The notes: a model not told the origin generated them from the sequence alone. Shown: positions 42,743 to 52,003, numbered from the stretch's first letter. The stretch is 61,113 nucleotides of DNA from CTSOIL-112 sp964293815 (GCA_964293815.1 CAXYYC010000013.1:1-61113), one strand, 5' to 3'. Numbers and translations: made by a program.

Positions 42743-43528
42743 ATGATTGAATTAGACCAAGTTTCTTTTGCCTATTCCCCTAGCAAACCAATTGTCCGCA
42801 ATGTTTCGTTGTCCGTAAAACAGGGGCAGGCGGTAGCGGTAATGGGGCCTTCGGGTTGTGGGAAAACCACGCTGTTGCGTTTGGTGGCTGGCTTGTTGCG
42901 TCCCGACTCGGGGCGCGTCATGATGCTGGGCGCGCCGTTACCTTATGATAATGCGGCGGATTTGCGACGCTTGCGCACTAGGATGGGGATGCTGTTTCAG
43001 TTCGGTGCGTTATTCACCGACATGAGCGTGTATGAGAATGTGGCGTTCCCGCTGCATGAAACCACAGATTTGTCCGAATCGCAGATCAAAGCGCGGGTTT
43101 TTGAAAAATTAGACGCAGTTGGTTTGGCGGATGCCGCGTACAAAATGCCGGCGGAAATCTCTGGCGGGATGGCGCGGCGCGTTGCATTGGCGCGGGCGAT
43201 TGCGCAAAATCCACAAATTATGTTGTTTGATGAGCCATTCACGGGCTTGGATCCGATTGCGATGGACAATATTGCGAATTTGATTCGGGAGCAGACGGAT
43301 GATTTGAATGCGGCGTCGATTGTGGTGTCGCACGATGTACATGAGACGTTTGCGATCTGTGATTATGTCTACATCATGCATCAGTCGGGGATTGTGGCGC
43401 AGGGCTCGCCTGATGAATTATTGGCCTCAAACGATCCGTTTGTGCGTCGTTTCATCCACGGACGCGAAGATCGTGTGGAGCGCATTGCGCCCGCCGTGAC
43501 GACGCATGAAGTGCGAGGTGAGGCATGA
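42743..43528 (+). CDS. mlaF: phospholipid ABC transporter ATPase MlaF
   Basis: A 261-residue ATPase of the Mla system, which moves phospholipids between inner and outer membrane. Walker A GPSGCGKTT, signature ISGGMARRV and Walker B IMLFDEPFTGLDP are all present. A TATAAT hexamer at 42731-42736 lies only seven bases before ATG 42743. Either the transcript is nearly leaderless or the start is the in-frame ATG at 42725. The stop overlaps mlaE by 4 bases. Confidence 0.95.
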   Translation: MIELDQVSFAYSPSKPIVRNVSLSVKQGQAVAVMGPSGCGKTTLLRLVAGLLRPDSGRVMMLGAPLPYDNAADLRRLRTRMGMLFQFGALFTDMSVYENVAFPLHETTDLSESQIKARVFEKLDAVGLADAAYKMPAEISGGMARRVALARAIAQNPQIMLFDEPFTGLDPIAMDNIANLIREQTDDLNAASIVVSHDVHETFAICDYVYIMHQSGIVAQGSPDELLASNDPFVRRFIHGREDRVERIAPAVTTHEVRGEA

Positions 43529-44310
43529 GTTGGTTGGATAAAATGGCGCAGATTGGGCAAGATACGCGAAAAATTGTTCGTGGTTTGGGCTTTGCGGCGC
43601 GGATGTTTGTGGCGTTATTGGGAAAAGTGGGCGTATCGGTCACTCGTTTTCGCCTACTGCTTCAGCAAATTCACTTTTTGGGTAATTACTCTTTGCTGAT
43701 TATGGTGGTGTCGGGCTTTTTCATCGGCGCGGTGCTGGCGTTGCAATCGTATTATGCCCTGAGCCGTGTTGGTTCTGAGGCGATGGTCGGCTTAATGGTG
43801 GCTCTGTCGCTGGTGCGCGAGTTGTCGCCGGTGGTGGTGGCGATTTTGTTTGCCGGACGTGCGGGAACGTCGATTACGGCGGAAATCGGGCTGATGAAAT
43901 CGGGCGAGCAGTTGGCGGCGATGGAAATGATGGGCGTTGATCCGCTGGAGCGCGTGTATGCGCCGCGTTTCTGGGCGGGCGGCTTCGTTGTGCCGGTGCT
44001 GGTGATGATTTTCTCAATTGTTGGCGTGTTTGGCGGCTACTTGGTGGCGGTGCGCTGGCTGGGCGTGGATGCAGGGGCATTTTGGAATATGATGCACGAT
44101 GGCGTTGATGTGTATGCCGACATCGTGAAGGGCAGTTTGGTGAAAAGTGTGGTCTTTGGTTTGATGGTCAGCTTTTTGGCGGTGTATGAAGGTTCGCAAG
44201 CGCGACCAACGCCAGAGGGCGTGGCACAGGCGACCACGCGCACAGTGGTGAAATCATCGCTTTTGGTATTGGGATTGGACTTTATTTTGACCGCATTGAT
44301 GTTCCATTGA
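43525..44310 (+). CDS. mlaE: phospholipid ABC transporter permease MlaE
   Basis: A 261-residue inner-membrane permease with five to six spans. MlaE blocks ELSPVVVAILFAGRAGTSIT and AEIGLMKSGEQLAAMEMMGVD form the coupling region to MlaF. The overlap with mlaF implies coupling. Normal length. Confidence 0.96.
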   Translation: MSWLDKMAQIGQDTRKIVRGLGFAARMFVALLGKVGVSVTRFRLLLQQIHFLGNYSLLIMVVSGFFIGAVLALQSYYALSRVGSEAMVGLMVALSLVRELSPVVVAILFAGRAGTSITAEIGLMKSGEQLAAMEMMGVDPLERVYAPRFWAGGFVVPVLVMIFSIVGVFGGYLVAVRWLGVDAGAFWNMMHDGVDVYADIVKGSLVKSVVFGLMVSFLAVYEGSQARPTPEGVAQATTRTVVKSSLLVLGLDFILTALMFH

Positions 44311-44336
44311 TGGGTCGATAAAACATAGGTGGTAAT

Positions 44337-44873
44337 GTGATACAGCAAAGAAAAATTGATATTTGGGTGGGTGTGTTGGTCATTCTTGGCGCGCTGGCGG
44401 TGGTTGGTCTAACGTTTTTGGTCGGTGGTAAAAGCTGGAATGCCTCGCACGAAATGTACCGCGTCAGTGCCAATTTTGCAGGCGTGGGCTCTTTGAAGAA
44501 AGATGCGCCGGTGAAAATGGTCGGTATTGAAATTGGTCGCGTGCGCGATATTCAGTTGTTTGATGACCAAGGCGAATACAAAGCGAAAGTGGTGATGGAC
44601 ATCCATAAAGGCGTGAAATTGCCGCAGGACAGCCAAGTGATGGTATACACCTCGGGGTTGCTGGGGGCACAATTTATCGGTATTAATCAAGGCGTAGATG
44701 CCGAGCACATGGTCGCCGATGGCGGTGAGTTGATCGAGACCGAGCAGGCGATGCAGTTGGAAGATTTGATTAAAAATTTTGGTGTGAAGCAAATGGAATC
44801 GTCTGCCAAGTCAGATTCTGCGGACTCTGCGGACACGGCGCGCAGTGCTGGCAGTACCGATGCGAAGCAGTGA
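44337..44873 (+). CDS. mlaD: MCE-domain phospholipid-binding protein MlaD
   Basis: A 178-residue protein with one N-terminal membrane helix (IWVGVLVILGALAVVGLTFL) and a periplasmic MCE domain (about 38-120). The MCE domain contains GSLKKDAPVKMVGIEIGRV and the pore-loop region TSGLLGAQFIGI. The last 20 residues are Ser/Ala/Asp rich. The start is GTG 44337 with AGGTGG upstream; the ATG two bases earlier leads to an immediate stop. Confidence 0.95.
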   Translation: MIQQRKIDIWVGVLVILGALAVVGLTFLVGGKSWNASHEMYRVSANFAGVGSLKKDAPVKMVGIEIGRVRDIQLFDDQGEYKAKVVMDIHKGVKLPQDSQVMVYTSGLLGAQFIGINQGVDAEHMVADGGELIETEQAMQLEDLIKNFGVKQMESSAKSDSADSADTARSAGSTDAKQ

Positions 44874-44901
44874 TGCCATGCGCAGTGAATAATCAGGAGT
44901 C

Positions 44902-46191
44902 ATGATGAACGCGAAACAACCTTTATCGGTACTCACCTTAGCGGTGGGACTGGCACTGTGTGGGGCGGCACAAGCCGACGAATTGTCTCAGTTAAACATC
45001 GGTTCAAGTATAGAGAATACCATCCATGCGGCGAATGACGTATTGCCGATGCAGACAACGACAGCGGTTGCGAGTACACGGCCATTGACGCAAGCGGCGC
45101 GTAGCTTGACGCCAGCACATGCCGCAGGAGCCGCATCATCAACCTCGTTTGCGTTGGCCAAAGAAACCACGCAGGACATGAACGCGTCAGCATCGCCTGA
45201 TTTGCTCAAACCTGCGGACTCATCCGGCCTCGTGGCAATGAACGATGGCACTGCGACGATCAATCAGCTCCATGTGGATGCGCAATCAGAGCAAATGCAA
45301 CACATGACGCGAGCCGCGCTGGTGTCCGAGGTTGCGCCCGCGAGCGCTTCCGCAACGGTTGCAGACCGAATGATGGTGGCTGATGCCGCTGAATCACAGC
45401 CCGTAAAGGCTGCAAGTGAGACAGAAGTAGCGACAGAGGCGGTTGATGCCTCGACTGATGTTGCAACTGATGCCACAGCAGACGCCACACCTGACGCGGC
45501 CGACGTCATGGACGAGGAGTTCGCTGATCCGTACGAGCGCATGAACCGCAATGTATATGCGTTCAATGATGCGGTGGATAAAGCCGCAGTCAAGCCCGTC
45601 GCCAAAGGCTATCAAAAAATTGTACCGAAAGGCTTGCGTCTGTGCGCTTCAAACATGTTCAGCAATCTGGGCGAACCGTACACGGCGGCGAATAATTTGT
45701 TGCAGGGTAAGCCCAAATCCATGTTGCAAGACATTGGTCGATTATTGCTCAACAGCACCTTGGGCATTGGCGGTTGTATTGACGTGGCGAGCGCGTGGGG
45801 TATTCCAAAGCACCAAGAAGACTTTGGTCAAACATTGGCCGTATGGGGCGTACCATCCGGTCCGTATGTGGTTTTGCCCGTACTCGGGCCATCCACTGTG
45901 CGTGATGCGCTGAGCAAACCGGTGGACTTTTTGGCCAATCCGATCGGCTATGTCACCAATGTGCCGCTGCGCAACAGTTTGCAAGGTTATAAAATGCTTG
46001 ATACGCGCACCAATTTATTGGAGGCCTCCGATGTGGTCGATCAGTCCGCGTTGGATCCGTATGTGATGGTGCGCGACGCGTGGCTACAACGGCGTTTGGC
46101 GCAAATCAAAGATAATGATGGCAGTTACAATAACAGCGATGATGTGCCGCGCAAGCTCGAATTGGCGCCACGTTCGGCTGTGATTCAATAA
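44902..46191 (+). CDS. mlaA: MlaA/VacJ family protein with long N-terminal extension
   Basis: A 429-residue protein. The last 220 residues (from DPYERMNRNVYAFND, about residue 209) are a complete MlaA domain, the outer-membrane part that removes surface phospholipids. Ahead of it is a signal peptide and then about 180 residues of Ala/Ser/Thr/Asp-rich low-complexity sequence not usual in MlaA (about 250 residues in E. coli). The signal region reads LALCGAAQADE: the residue before Cys is Leu, which does not fit a lipobox, while AQA-DE suits signal peptidase I. It may therefore not be a lipoprotein. AGGAG precedes two adjacent ATG codons (44902, 44905). Confidence 0.9.
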   Translation: MMNAKQPLSVLTLAVGLALCGAAQADELSQLNIGSSIENTIHAANDVLPMQTTTAVASTRPLTQAARSLTPAHAAGAASSTSFALAKETTQDMNASASPDLLKPADSSGLVAMNDGTATINQLHVDAQSEQMQHMTRAALVSEVAPASASATVADRMMVADAAESQPVKAASETEVATEAVDASTDVATDATADATPDAADVMDEEFADPYERMNRNVYAFNDAVDKAAVKPVAKGYQKIVPKGLRLCASNMFSNLGEPYTAANNLLQGKPKSMLQDIGRLLLNSTLGIGGCIDVASAWGIPKHQEDFGQTLAVWGVPSGPYVVLPVLGPSTVRDALSKPVDFLANPIGYVTNVPLRNSLQGYKMLDTRTNLLEASDVVDQSALDPYVMVRDAWLQRRLAQIKDNDGSYNNSDDVPRKLELAPRSAVIQ

Positions 46192-46292
46192 AAGGCGTCA
46201 TCGCCAAAAGTCAACGAACGCTTTGGCTTGTGCGTTACAAGCACTCAAACTGAGCGAAAAGCGTGTTTTTCAGAAAAAAGAAAGGTTAAGAG

Positions 46293-46883
46293 ATGAAATT
46301 AATGAGCTGGATGAAAAAAAGTGTGATGATTATGGGCTTCCTCGCATTGGGTGCGGGCGCAACGGTGGCGCAGGCAGCGCCGGCGGACGACGTCATTTTT
46401 AATATGAGCAATCAAATTCTGAAGGATTTGCGCACCAATTCGGGCTTGAAATCCGGTAATAAAGCGACCGTGGCAAGCTACGTTGATGCCAACATCATGC
46501 CCAAAGTCAATTTCCGTCGCTGGACAGCCAGCGCAGTCGGCCCAGCTTGGAACAAAGCCACGCCGCAGCAGCAAGAGGAATTGATGCAAGTGATGCGTCG
46601 CTACTTCGTCAGCACTTACTCAGGCAAGCTGGTGAACAACACCGTAACCGCCATTGACGTCTATCCGGCCAAAGGCAGCGAAGTCAAAACCATTGTCAAA
46701 CACAATACTGGTGCGACCGATACCGTGATTTACTACATGGAAAATCAAGGTGGCTGGCGTGCGTATGACGTGGCGATCAATGGCGTCAAAGTATCGAATA
46801 CCTACCGTGGACAGTTTAAAAATGCGGTGAACAAAGGCGGTGTACCGGCCTTGATCGCTGATTTGAAAGCCAAAACGAAATAA
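46293..46883 (+). CDS. mlaC: periplasmic phospholipid-binding protein MlaC
   Basis: A 196-residue periplasmic shuttle between MlaA and MlaD. A signal peptide ends near AQAAP (residue 29). Family blocks MPKVNFRRWTASAVG, QLMRRYFVSTYSG-like (VMRRYFVSTYSGKL) and GWRAYDVAINGVK follow. AGAAAGGTTAAGAG lies ahead of ATG. The STAS protein gene mlaB, often next, is not found; a terminator follows instead. Confidence 0.95.
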   Translation: MKLMSWMKKSVMIMGFLALGAGATVAQAAPADDVIFNMSNQILKDLRTNSGLKSGNKATVASYVDANIMPKVNFRRWTASAVGPAWNKATPQQQEELMQVMRRYFVSTYSGKLVNNTVTAIDVYPAKGSEVKTIVKHNTGATDTVIYYMENQGGWRAYDVAINGVKVSNTYRGQFKNAVNKGGVPALIADLKAKTK

Positions 46884-46911
46884 TTAACAAGATCATTGTT
46901 GGTATGCTTCA

Positions 46912-46935
46912 AAAACCCACTTCGGTGGGTTTTTT
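46912..46935 (+). terminator. Rho-independent terminator of the mla operon
   Basis: AAAACCCAC-TTCG-GTGGGTTTTTT: 9-base stem with UUCG loop and T tract, 28 bases after mlaC. Confidence 0.93.
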
Positions 46936-47090
46936 GTATTGTCTGACGATTATTTCACTCAAGTGCGCGCATCACTAAAATCAAGCCAAAATTGCGTCAA
47001 GGCAACGATCAAATGGCAAATCAAAGGCGGAAGCAACGGGCATTTGCGTTTATAATACAGCCTTGTTAAAAAGTAAAAATCAGGCGCATT

Positions 47091-48101
47091 ATGAATCCAG
47101 CGATACAGATCGCGAACATTGTCAAACACTACCCCAGTCAGAGTTCAGGGCAAGGCGCGGGTCAAGGTGTTCTGGCGCTCAATCACGTCAGTTTCGAGGT
47201 CAAGCAAGGCGAATTTTTTGGTCTGCTCGGGCCAAATGGCGCGGGCAAAACCACGCTGATCAGCATTTTGGCTGGTTTGAGCCGCGCCACTTCAGGTCAC
47301 GCAAGCGTCATGGGCCACGATGTGGTCAATGACTATCAACAGGCACGTCGCGTACTCGGTGTCGTTCCACAGGAATTATCGTTCGATCCTTTTTTCACCG
47401 TGCGTGAGACGCTGAATTGGCAATCGGGTTATTTTGGCATCAAAAATAACCACGCATGGATTGATGAGCTACTCGAAAATCTCGGTCTGACAGACAAAGC
47501 CGACACCAATATGCGCGCGCTCTCCGGTGGGATGAAGCGCCGCGTGCTGGTGGCGCAGGCGCTGGTGCATCGCCCGAAGGTCATCATCTTGGATGAGCCG
47601 ACAGCGGGCGTGGATGTCGAGTTGCGTCAGTCGTTGTGGGTGTTCATCTCGCGCCTGCACCGTGAAGGCCACACCATTATTTTGACCACGCATTATTTGG
47701 AAGAGGCCGAGCAGTTGTGTGAGCGCATTGCGATTCTGAAGCAAGGCCAAATCGCCGCGCTGGATCGCACCTCAACATTATTGCAGCAGCTTGCGGGCGT
47801 GCGTTTGCACATCAAATTGCGCAATGGCATTCGTTTGAATGCCTTGCCAGAAGCGATTGCCGCGTTTGGCGCAACGACGTCAGACGATCCGACGCAAGTA
47901 CACACGCGCTTGAGTTTCACGCTCAACAGCGCCGATCAGGTTGAAAGCGCCTTGGCGAGCGTGCGCATCGCTGGTGGTGAGCTGGAGGATGTCTCGGTGA
48001 CGCAGGCGGATTTGGAGGATGTGTTTGTGCGCTTAGTCCAAAATCCTGTACAAAACTCAGTTCAAAGTCCTGTGCACAATTCAGCTCAAGGAGGTGTGTG
48101 A
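47091..48101 (+). CDS. ABC-2 type transporter ATPase (YadG-like)
   Basis: A 336-residue ATPase of a two-gene exporter. Walker A GPNGAGKTT, signature ALSGGMKRR and Walker B VIILDEPTAGVDVE are clear. The C-terminal 90 residues form a regulatory extension, ending in a short repetitive tail (QNPVQNSVQSPVHNSAQ) formed by near-repeats at the DNA level. TATAAT at 47051-47056 suggests a promoter for the ABC-ibaG-murA-his cluster. Overlaps the permease gene by 4 bases. Substrate unknown. Confidence 0.92.
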   Translation: MNPAIQIANIVKHYPSQSSGQGAGQGVLALNHVSFEVKQGEFFGLLGPNGAGKTTLISILAGLSRATSGHASVMGHDVVNDYQQARRVLGVVPQELSFDPFFTVRETLNWQSGYFGIKNNHAWIDELLENLGLTDKADTNMRALSGGMKRRVLVAQALVHRPKVIILDEPTAGVDVELRQSLWVFISRLHREGHTIILTTHYLEEAEQLCERIAILKQGQIAALDRTSTLLQQLAGVRLHIKLRNGIRLNALPEAIAAFGATTSDDPTQVHTRLSFTLNSADQVESALASVRIAGGELEDVSVTQADLEDVFVRLVQNPVQNSVQSPVHNSAQGGV

Positions 48102-48859
48102 TGTACGCCACTTGGACCCTATTTTTAAAAGAAATCCGCCGCTTCTGGAAAGTCGGCGTGCAGACCGTGGCCGCGCCGGTCATGACCGCGTTTTTGTATT
48201 TGCTGATTTTTGGTCATGCCTTGTCGGGGCGTGCGCCGTCGCCATCGGGCGTTGAGTACACCGCGTTTTTGGTGCCCGGTTTGATTATGATGAGCGTGTT
48301 GCAAAATGCTTTTGCCAATGCGTCATCGTCGTTGATTCAGTCCAAAGTCATGGGCAGCGTGGTGTTTTTATTGCTCACGCCGTTGCGCCCGATTCAGATT
48401 TTTGTCGGTTATGTTGGCGCGGCCGTGGTGCGTGGTATTGCCGTGGGATTGGGCGTGTTGCTCTGCACGATGTGGTTTGTGAATATTTCCGGCTTGGCGC
48501 ATTGGGGCTGGATGATGGCATTTTTGGTGCTGGGGGCAGCTTTGCTGGGTACGCTCGGTTTACTCGCCGGTATTTGGGCAGAAAAATTCGATCAATTGGC
48601 GACGTTCCAAAACTTCATTATCATGCCCGCGACCTTTTTATCCGGCGTGTTTTACTCGATTCACAGCTTGCCGAGTTTTTGGCAAAAAGCCACGCATTTG
48701 AACCCATTTTTCTATATGATAGATGGCTTTCGCTACGGCTTTTTCGGCGTGTCGGACGTGAGTCCGTGGCTCAGTTTGAGCATTGTTTTGCTTGCGTTGG
48801 TGGTGGTCTCGGCGATGGTCATGGGGCTGTTGGCGCGTGGCTATAAACTTCGTTATTAA
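48098..48859 (+). CDS. ABC-2 type transporter permease (YadH-like)
   Basis: A 253-residue permease with six spans. The ABC-2 family blocks LIQSKVMGSVVFLLLTPL and FLSGVFYSIHSLPSFWQKA are clear. It is coupled to the ATPase gene by overlap. This pair next to ibaG and murA is a standard betaproteobacterial arrangement. Its substrate is not established. Confidence 0.92.
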   Translation: MMYATWTLFLKEIRRFWKVGVQTVAAPVMTAFLYLLIFGHALSGRAPSPSGVEYTAFLVPGLIMMSVLQNAFANASSSLIQSKVMGSVVFLLLTPLRPIQIFVGYVGAAVVRGIAVGLGVLLCTMWFVNISGLAHWGWMMAFLVLGAALLGTLGLLAGIWAEKFDQLATFQNFIIMPATFLSGVFYSIHSLPSFWQKATHLNPFFYMIDGFRYGFFGVSDVSPWLSLSIVLLALVVVSAMVMGLLARGYKLRY

Positions 48860-48880
48860 TGATATTTTGGAGCCGTATTC

Positions 48881-49141
48881 ATGGAAAATCCAACCCCCGA
48901 ACAGATTAAAGAATTCATCACTGCTGGCATGGAATGCACCCACATTGAGGTCAATGGTGACGGGCGACATTTTTACGCCACCATTGTCTCACCGAGCTTT
49001 GTCGGTCAACGCACAATCGCGCGTCAACGCGCGGTGTATGCCACCTTGGGCGAGCGCATTTTGGGCAGCGATGCACCTATTCACGCTCTGTCGATGAAAA
49101 CCTACACACCCGACGAGTGGTTGGCCGAGCAGGCGAGATAA
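48881..49141 (+). CDS. ibaG: BolA-family protein (IbaG type)
   Basis: An 86-residue BolA-like protein, predicted to bind [2Fe-2S] clusters with a monothiol glutaredoxin. The BolA fold is visible with the HIEVNGDGRHFYATIVSPSF loop and the C-terminal HALSMKTYTPDEW. The conserved His in ALSMKT context supports the IbaG subgroup. TTTTGGAG precedes ATG. Directly upstream of murA, as in most beta- and gammaproteobacteria. Confidence 0.9.
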   Translation: MENPTPEQIKEFITAGMECTHIEVNGDGRHFYATIVSPSFVGQRTIARQRAVYATLGERILGSDAPIHALSMKTYTPDEWLAEQAR

Positions 49142-49211
49142 AAACAACAGCGAATTGATTCAGACATCAAGGCGTCATTAAACATCACCATAATCATAAT
49201 CAGGATCAAAC

Positions 49212-50546
49212 ATGGAACAACTCAAAATCACCGGCGGAGCAGGACAATTGCGTTTGAAGGGCGACATCCGCGTGGGCGGGGCAAAAAATGCGGCGTTGCC
49301 GATCATGTGCGCCACTTTGCTCACGGGCGATCCAGTGCAATTGCGCAATGTACCGAATTTGCGCGACATCCGCACGACGATGAAACTGTTGCGCGAGCTC
49401 GGCGTTGATGTCTCGGCGCTGGAGCATGACAAAGTCACCATCCACGCCTACGGCTCAATCAGCACCAAAGCCACCTATGATTTGGTCAAAACCATGCGCG
49501 CATCGATTTTGGTGCTCGGACCGTTGCTGGCGCGTTTTGGCGAAGCGTGGGTTTCTTTACCCGGTGGTTGCGCGATTGGCGCGCGTCCGGTCGATCAGCA
49601 CATCAAAGGGCTGCAAGCCATGGGTGCGAAAATCACCATTGAGCACGGCTATATTCATGCGCAAGCCCCGATTTTGGATGAACAAGGCAATCCGACAGGC
49701 GAATACGGCGCGGGCGGTCGTCTCAAAGGTGGCGCACGCATCACCACCGACATGATTACCGTCACAGGTACGGAAAACCTATTGATGGCGGCGGTTTTGG
49801 CGCAGGGGCAAACCGTCTTGGAAAATGCCGCGTGTGAGCCGGAAGTCACCGATTTGGCCAATATGTTGATTGAAATGGGGGCGAAAATCAGCGGCATTGG
49901 CACGCACCGTTTGGTGATTGACGGCGTGGAGCGTCTGCACAGCGTTTCGCACAAAGTCGTCTCCGACCGTATCGAAGCCGGTACATTCCTGTGCGCGGTG
50001 GCGGCGACGGGTGGCGATATTCGCCTCACCCACGTTGACCCGACGATTATGGATGCGACGCTGGACAAGCTGCGTGAAATCGGCGTGCAAATCGAAACAG
50101 GCAAAGACTGGATCACGGCCAAAATGGAAGGCCGTCCGAAACCGGTCAATCTACGCACGACCGAATACCCCGGATTTGCCACCGATATGCAAGCGCAATT
50201 CATGGCGGTCAACGCGGTTGCGGAAGGTACTTCGCGCGTGACTGAAACCATTTTTGAAAACCGCTTCATGCATGTGCAAGAGATGAATCGCCTTGGCGCG
50301 AGCATTGAAATCGAGGGCAATACCGCGATCACGCACGGCGTGGACAAGCTCTCCGGCGCGGTGGTCATGGCGACAGATTTGCGCGCCTCAGCCTCCTTGG
50401 TGATTGCCGGACTGGTCGCCGAAGGCACCACCATCGTTGACCGCATTTACCATCTGGATCGCGGTTACGAGCGTATGGAAGAAAAACTCAACGCCGTGGG
50501 CGCGCAGATTGAACGCGTTTCCGGCGCAACCGAAGACGATATTTAA
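49212..50546 (+). CDS. murA: UDP-N-acetylglucosamine 1-carboxyvinyltransferase
   Basis: A 444-residue enzyme of the first committed step of peptidoglycan synthesis. The active-site Cys, target of fosfomycin, is in PGGCAIGARPVDQH, so natural resistance by Cys-to-Asp change is not seen. N-terminal GGVKNA-like GGAKNAALPIMCA and the C-terminal YHLDRGYERMEEKL are present. Length is slightly above E. coli MurA (419), with an insert near residues 150-165. The insert EQGNPTGEYGAG is usual in betaproteobacteria. Confidence 0.96.
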   Translation: MEQLKITGGAGQLRLKGDIRVGGAKNAALPIMCATLLTGDPVQLRNVPNLRDIRTTMKLLRELGVDVSALEHDKVTIHAYGSISTKATYDLVKTMRASILVLGPLLARFGEAWVSLPGGCAIGARPVDQHIKGLQAMGAKITIEHGYIHAQAPILDEQGNPTGEYGAGGRLKGGARITTDMITVTGTENLLMAAVLAQGQTVLENAACEPEVTDLANMLIEMGAKISGIGTHRLVIDGVERLHSVSHKVVSDRIEAGTFLCAVAATGGDIRLTHVDPTIMDATLDKLREIGVQIETGKDWITAKMEGRPKPVNLRTTEYPGFATDMQAQFMAVNAVAEGTSRVTETIFENRFMHVQEMNRLGASIEIEGNTAITHGVDKLSGAVVMATDLRASASLVIAGLVAEGTTIVDRIYHLDRGYERMEEKLNAVGAQIERVSGATEDDI

Positions 50547-50596
50547 GGCAATGCGAAACAGGCCGTCGAACGTTTGTTTCGCAGACGAAACACATT

Positions 50597-51247
50597 ATGA
50601 CTGATTCAACTATGCTGACGCTCGCGCTCTCCAAAGGGCGCATTTTCGAGGAAACCATGCCGATGCTGCGCGCGGCGGGGATTGAAGTACTGGAAGACCC
50701 CGAAAAATCACGCAAACTCATCATTCCGACCAATGATCCCCAGTTGCGCGTCATCATCGTGCGCGCTTCTGACGTGCCAACCTATGTGCGCTACGGCGCG
50801 GCGGATTTTGGTGTGGCGGGTAAAGACGTCCTCATGGAATCGGGTATGGACGGTTTGTACAGCCTGATTGACCTAAATATTGCCAAATGTCGCATGTCCG
50901 TCGCCGTGCAAAATGGCTTCGATTACGCCGCCGCAGTTAAGCAAGGCGCACGCATGCGCGTCGTCACCAAATACGTTGAGACCGCGAAAGCACACTTCGC
51001 CGCCAAAGGCGTGTACGTCGATTTGATTAAACTCTACGGCTCGATGGAGCTGGGGCCGCTGGTTGGTCTGGGCGACGCGATTGTCGATTTGGTCAGCACC
51101 GGCGGCACGCTGCGCGCGAACAACCTCGTTGAAGTTGAGCATGTTTGCGACATCTCCTCGCGCCTGATTGTCAACCAAGCCGCGCTCAAGCTCAAAGCCG
51201 CGCGCCTGCGTCCGCTGATTGCCGCGTTTGAGCAGGCGGTTACTTAA
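50597..51247 (+). CDS. hisG: ATP phosphoribosyltransferase, short form
   Basis: A 216-residue first enzyme of histidine synthesis, joining ATP and PRPP. It is the short HisG type, which needs the regulatory subunit HisZ; no hisZ is in this window. Blocks ALSKGRIFEETMP, YGAADFGVAGKDVL and DAIVDLVSTGGTLRANNL (PRPP loop) are present. First his gene of the cluster, about 50 bases after murA. Confidence 0.96.
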   Translation: MTDSTMLTLALSKGRIFEETMPMLRAAGIEVLEDPEKSRKLIIPTNDPQLRVIIVRASDVPTYVRYGAADFGVAGKDVLMESGMDGLYSLIDLNIAKCRMSVAVQNGFDYAAAVKQGARMRVVTKYVETAKAHFAAKGVYVDLIKLYGSMELGPLVGLGDAIVDLVSTGGTLRANNLVEVEHVCDISSRLIVNQAALKLKAARLRPLIAAFEQAVT

Positions 51248-51271
51248 AGTGTGGATAAGTGATTTATTAGC

Positions 51272-51952
51272 ATGGCAAATATTGTGGAGCAGCTTAAGCC
51301 GGCAGATGAGCAAGGGCTATTAGCCCTATCCAAGAGTCATGTTCAGGTGGCTTATTTGGATTATGTGTCTCTAGAACAGTCGCATTCTTCGATTCAATTC
51401 AGTAGCTGTTTGTTACTGCTGGATGACGCACAGATGTTGAAAATTAGCAATGATTGGGGCGAAACACCTAATGACTGGTTGGATTATTATTTTCTTAAAG
51501 TAGAGTTGTTGCCGCAAGCGGAACGCAAAAGTGTTGAAATGGTAGATGGGCAGTTGGTTTTTCCAGAATGGCCGTATGAGCAACATCGAAATTCTTTTTG
51601 CACGGGTGCGGAACAAAAAGTAGTAGAAGTCCAAGTGTTAGAGTACACAGAGAGTGGAGAACAAGAGTCTGTTCAGTACGATGCGGGGCTACTAGTGAAG
51701 TTGGGTAATGGAGCAGAAATCGCTATTGTCCGTGAACTGTCCATTTCTGGAGCCCTGAATATGGCGTATGAAAAAGAGGGGATCAAATCACTGATGGCAG
51801 ACCTAAGTCCTCGTTTGATTTTTAGAAATGGCAACTTTGAGGTTTATCGTAAACCGAAAAGTGGATATTTGAGATATTTATTGGGGCGCGTTACGCAAAA
51901 GCCAAGACAATTGAACAATCGGATTAAGATCAAGGTGAAGAACACAGAGTAA
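51272..51952 (+). CDS. hypothetical protein inserted after hisG
   Basis: A 226-residue protein I do not recognise. It has no signal peptide or membrane segment. The first half is acidic with aromatic patches (SNDWGETPNDWLDYYF). The second half holds a predicted beta-rich part (VQYDAGLLVKLGNGAEIAIV) and a basic C-terminal tail (RQLNNRIKIKVK). Base composition is clearly more AT-rich than hisG or hisD on either side. It is 24 bases after hisG and on the same strand, so it is likely transcribed with the operon. It looks like a horizontally acquired passenger; an immunity-like or defence role is possible but not shown. Confidence 0.7.
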   Translation: MANIVEQLKPADEQGLLALSKSHVQVAYLDYVSLEQSHSSIQFSSCLLLLDDAQMLKISNDWGETPNDWLDYYFLKVELLPQAERKSVEMVDGQLVFPEWPYEQHRNSFCTGAEQKVVEVQVLEYTESGEQESVQYDAGLLVKLGNGAEIAIVRELSISGALNMAYEKEGIKSLMADLSPRLIFRNGNFEVYRKPKSGYLRYLLGRVTQKPRQLNNRIKIKVKNTE

Positions 51953-52003
51953 GCTGTGCTATCGCACAAATGTGTTTTATGTTGAGCATAAGGAAATTGT
52001 TGC

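Noticed and set aside
50560..50580. Neisseria-type DNA uptake sequence
   Set aside because: AGGCCGTC near 50568 resembles part of one, but the full motif is absent and no repeated copies were noticed in the terminators.
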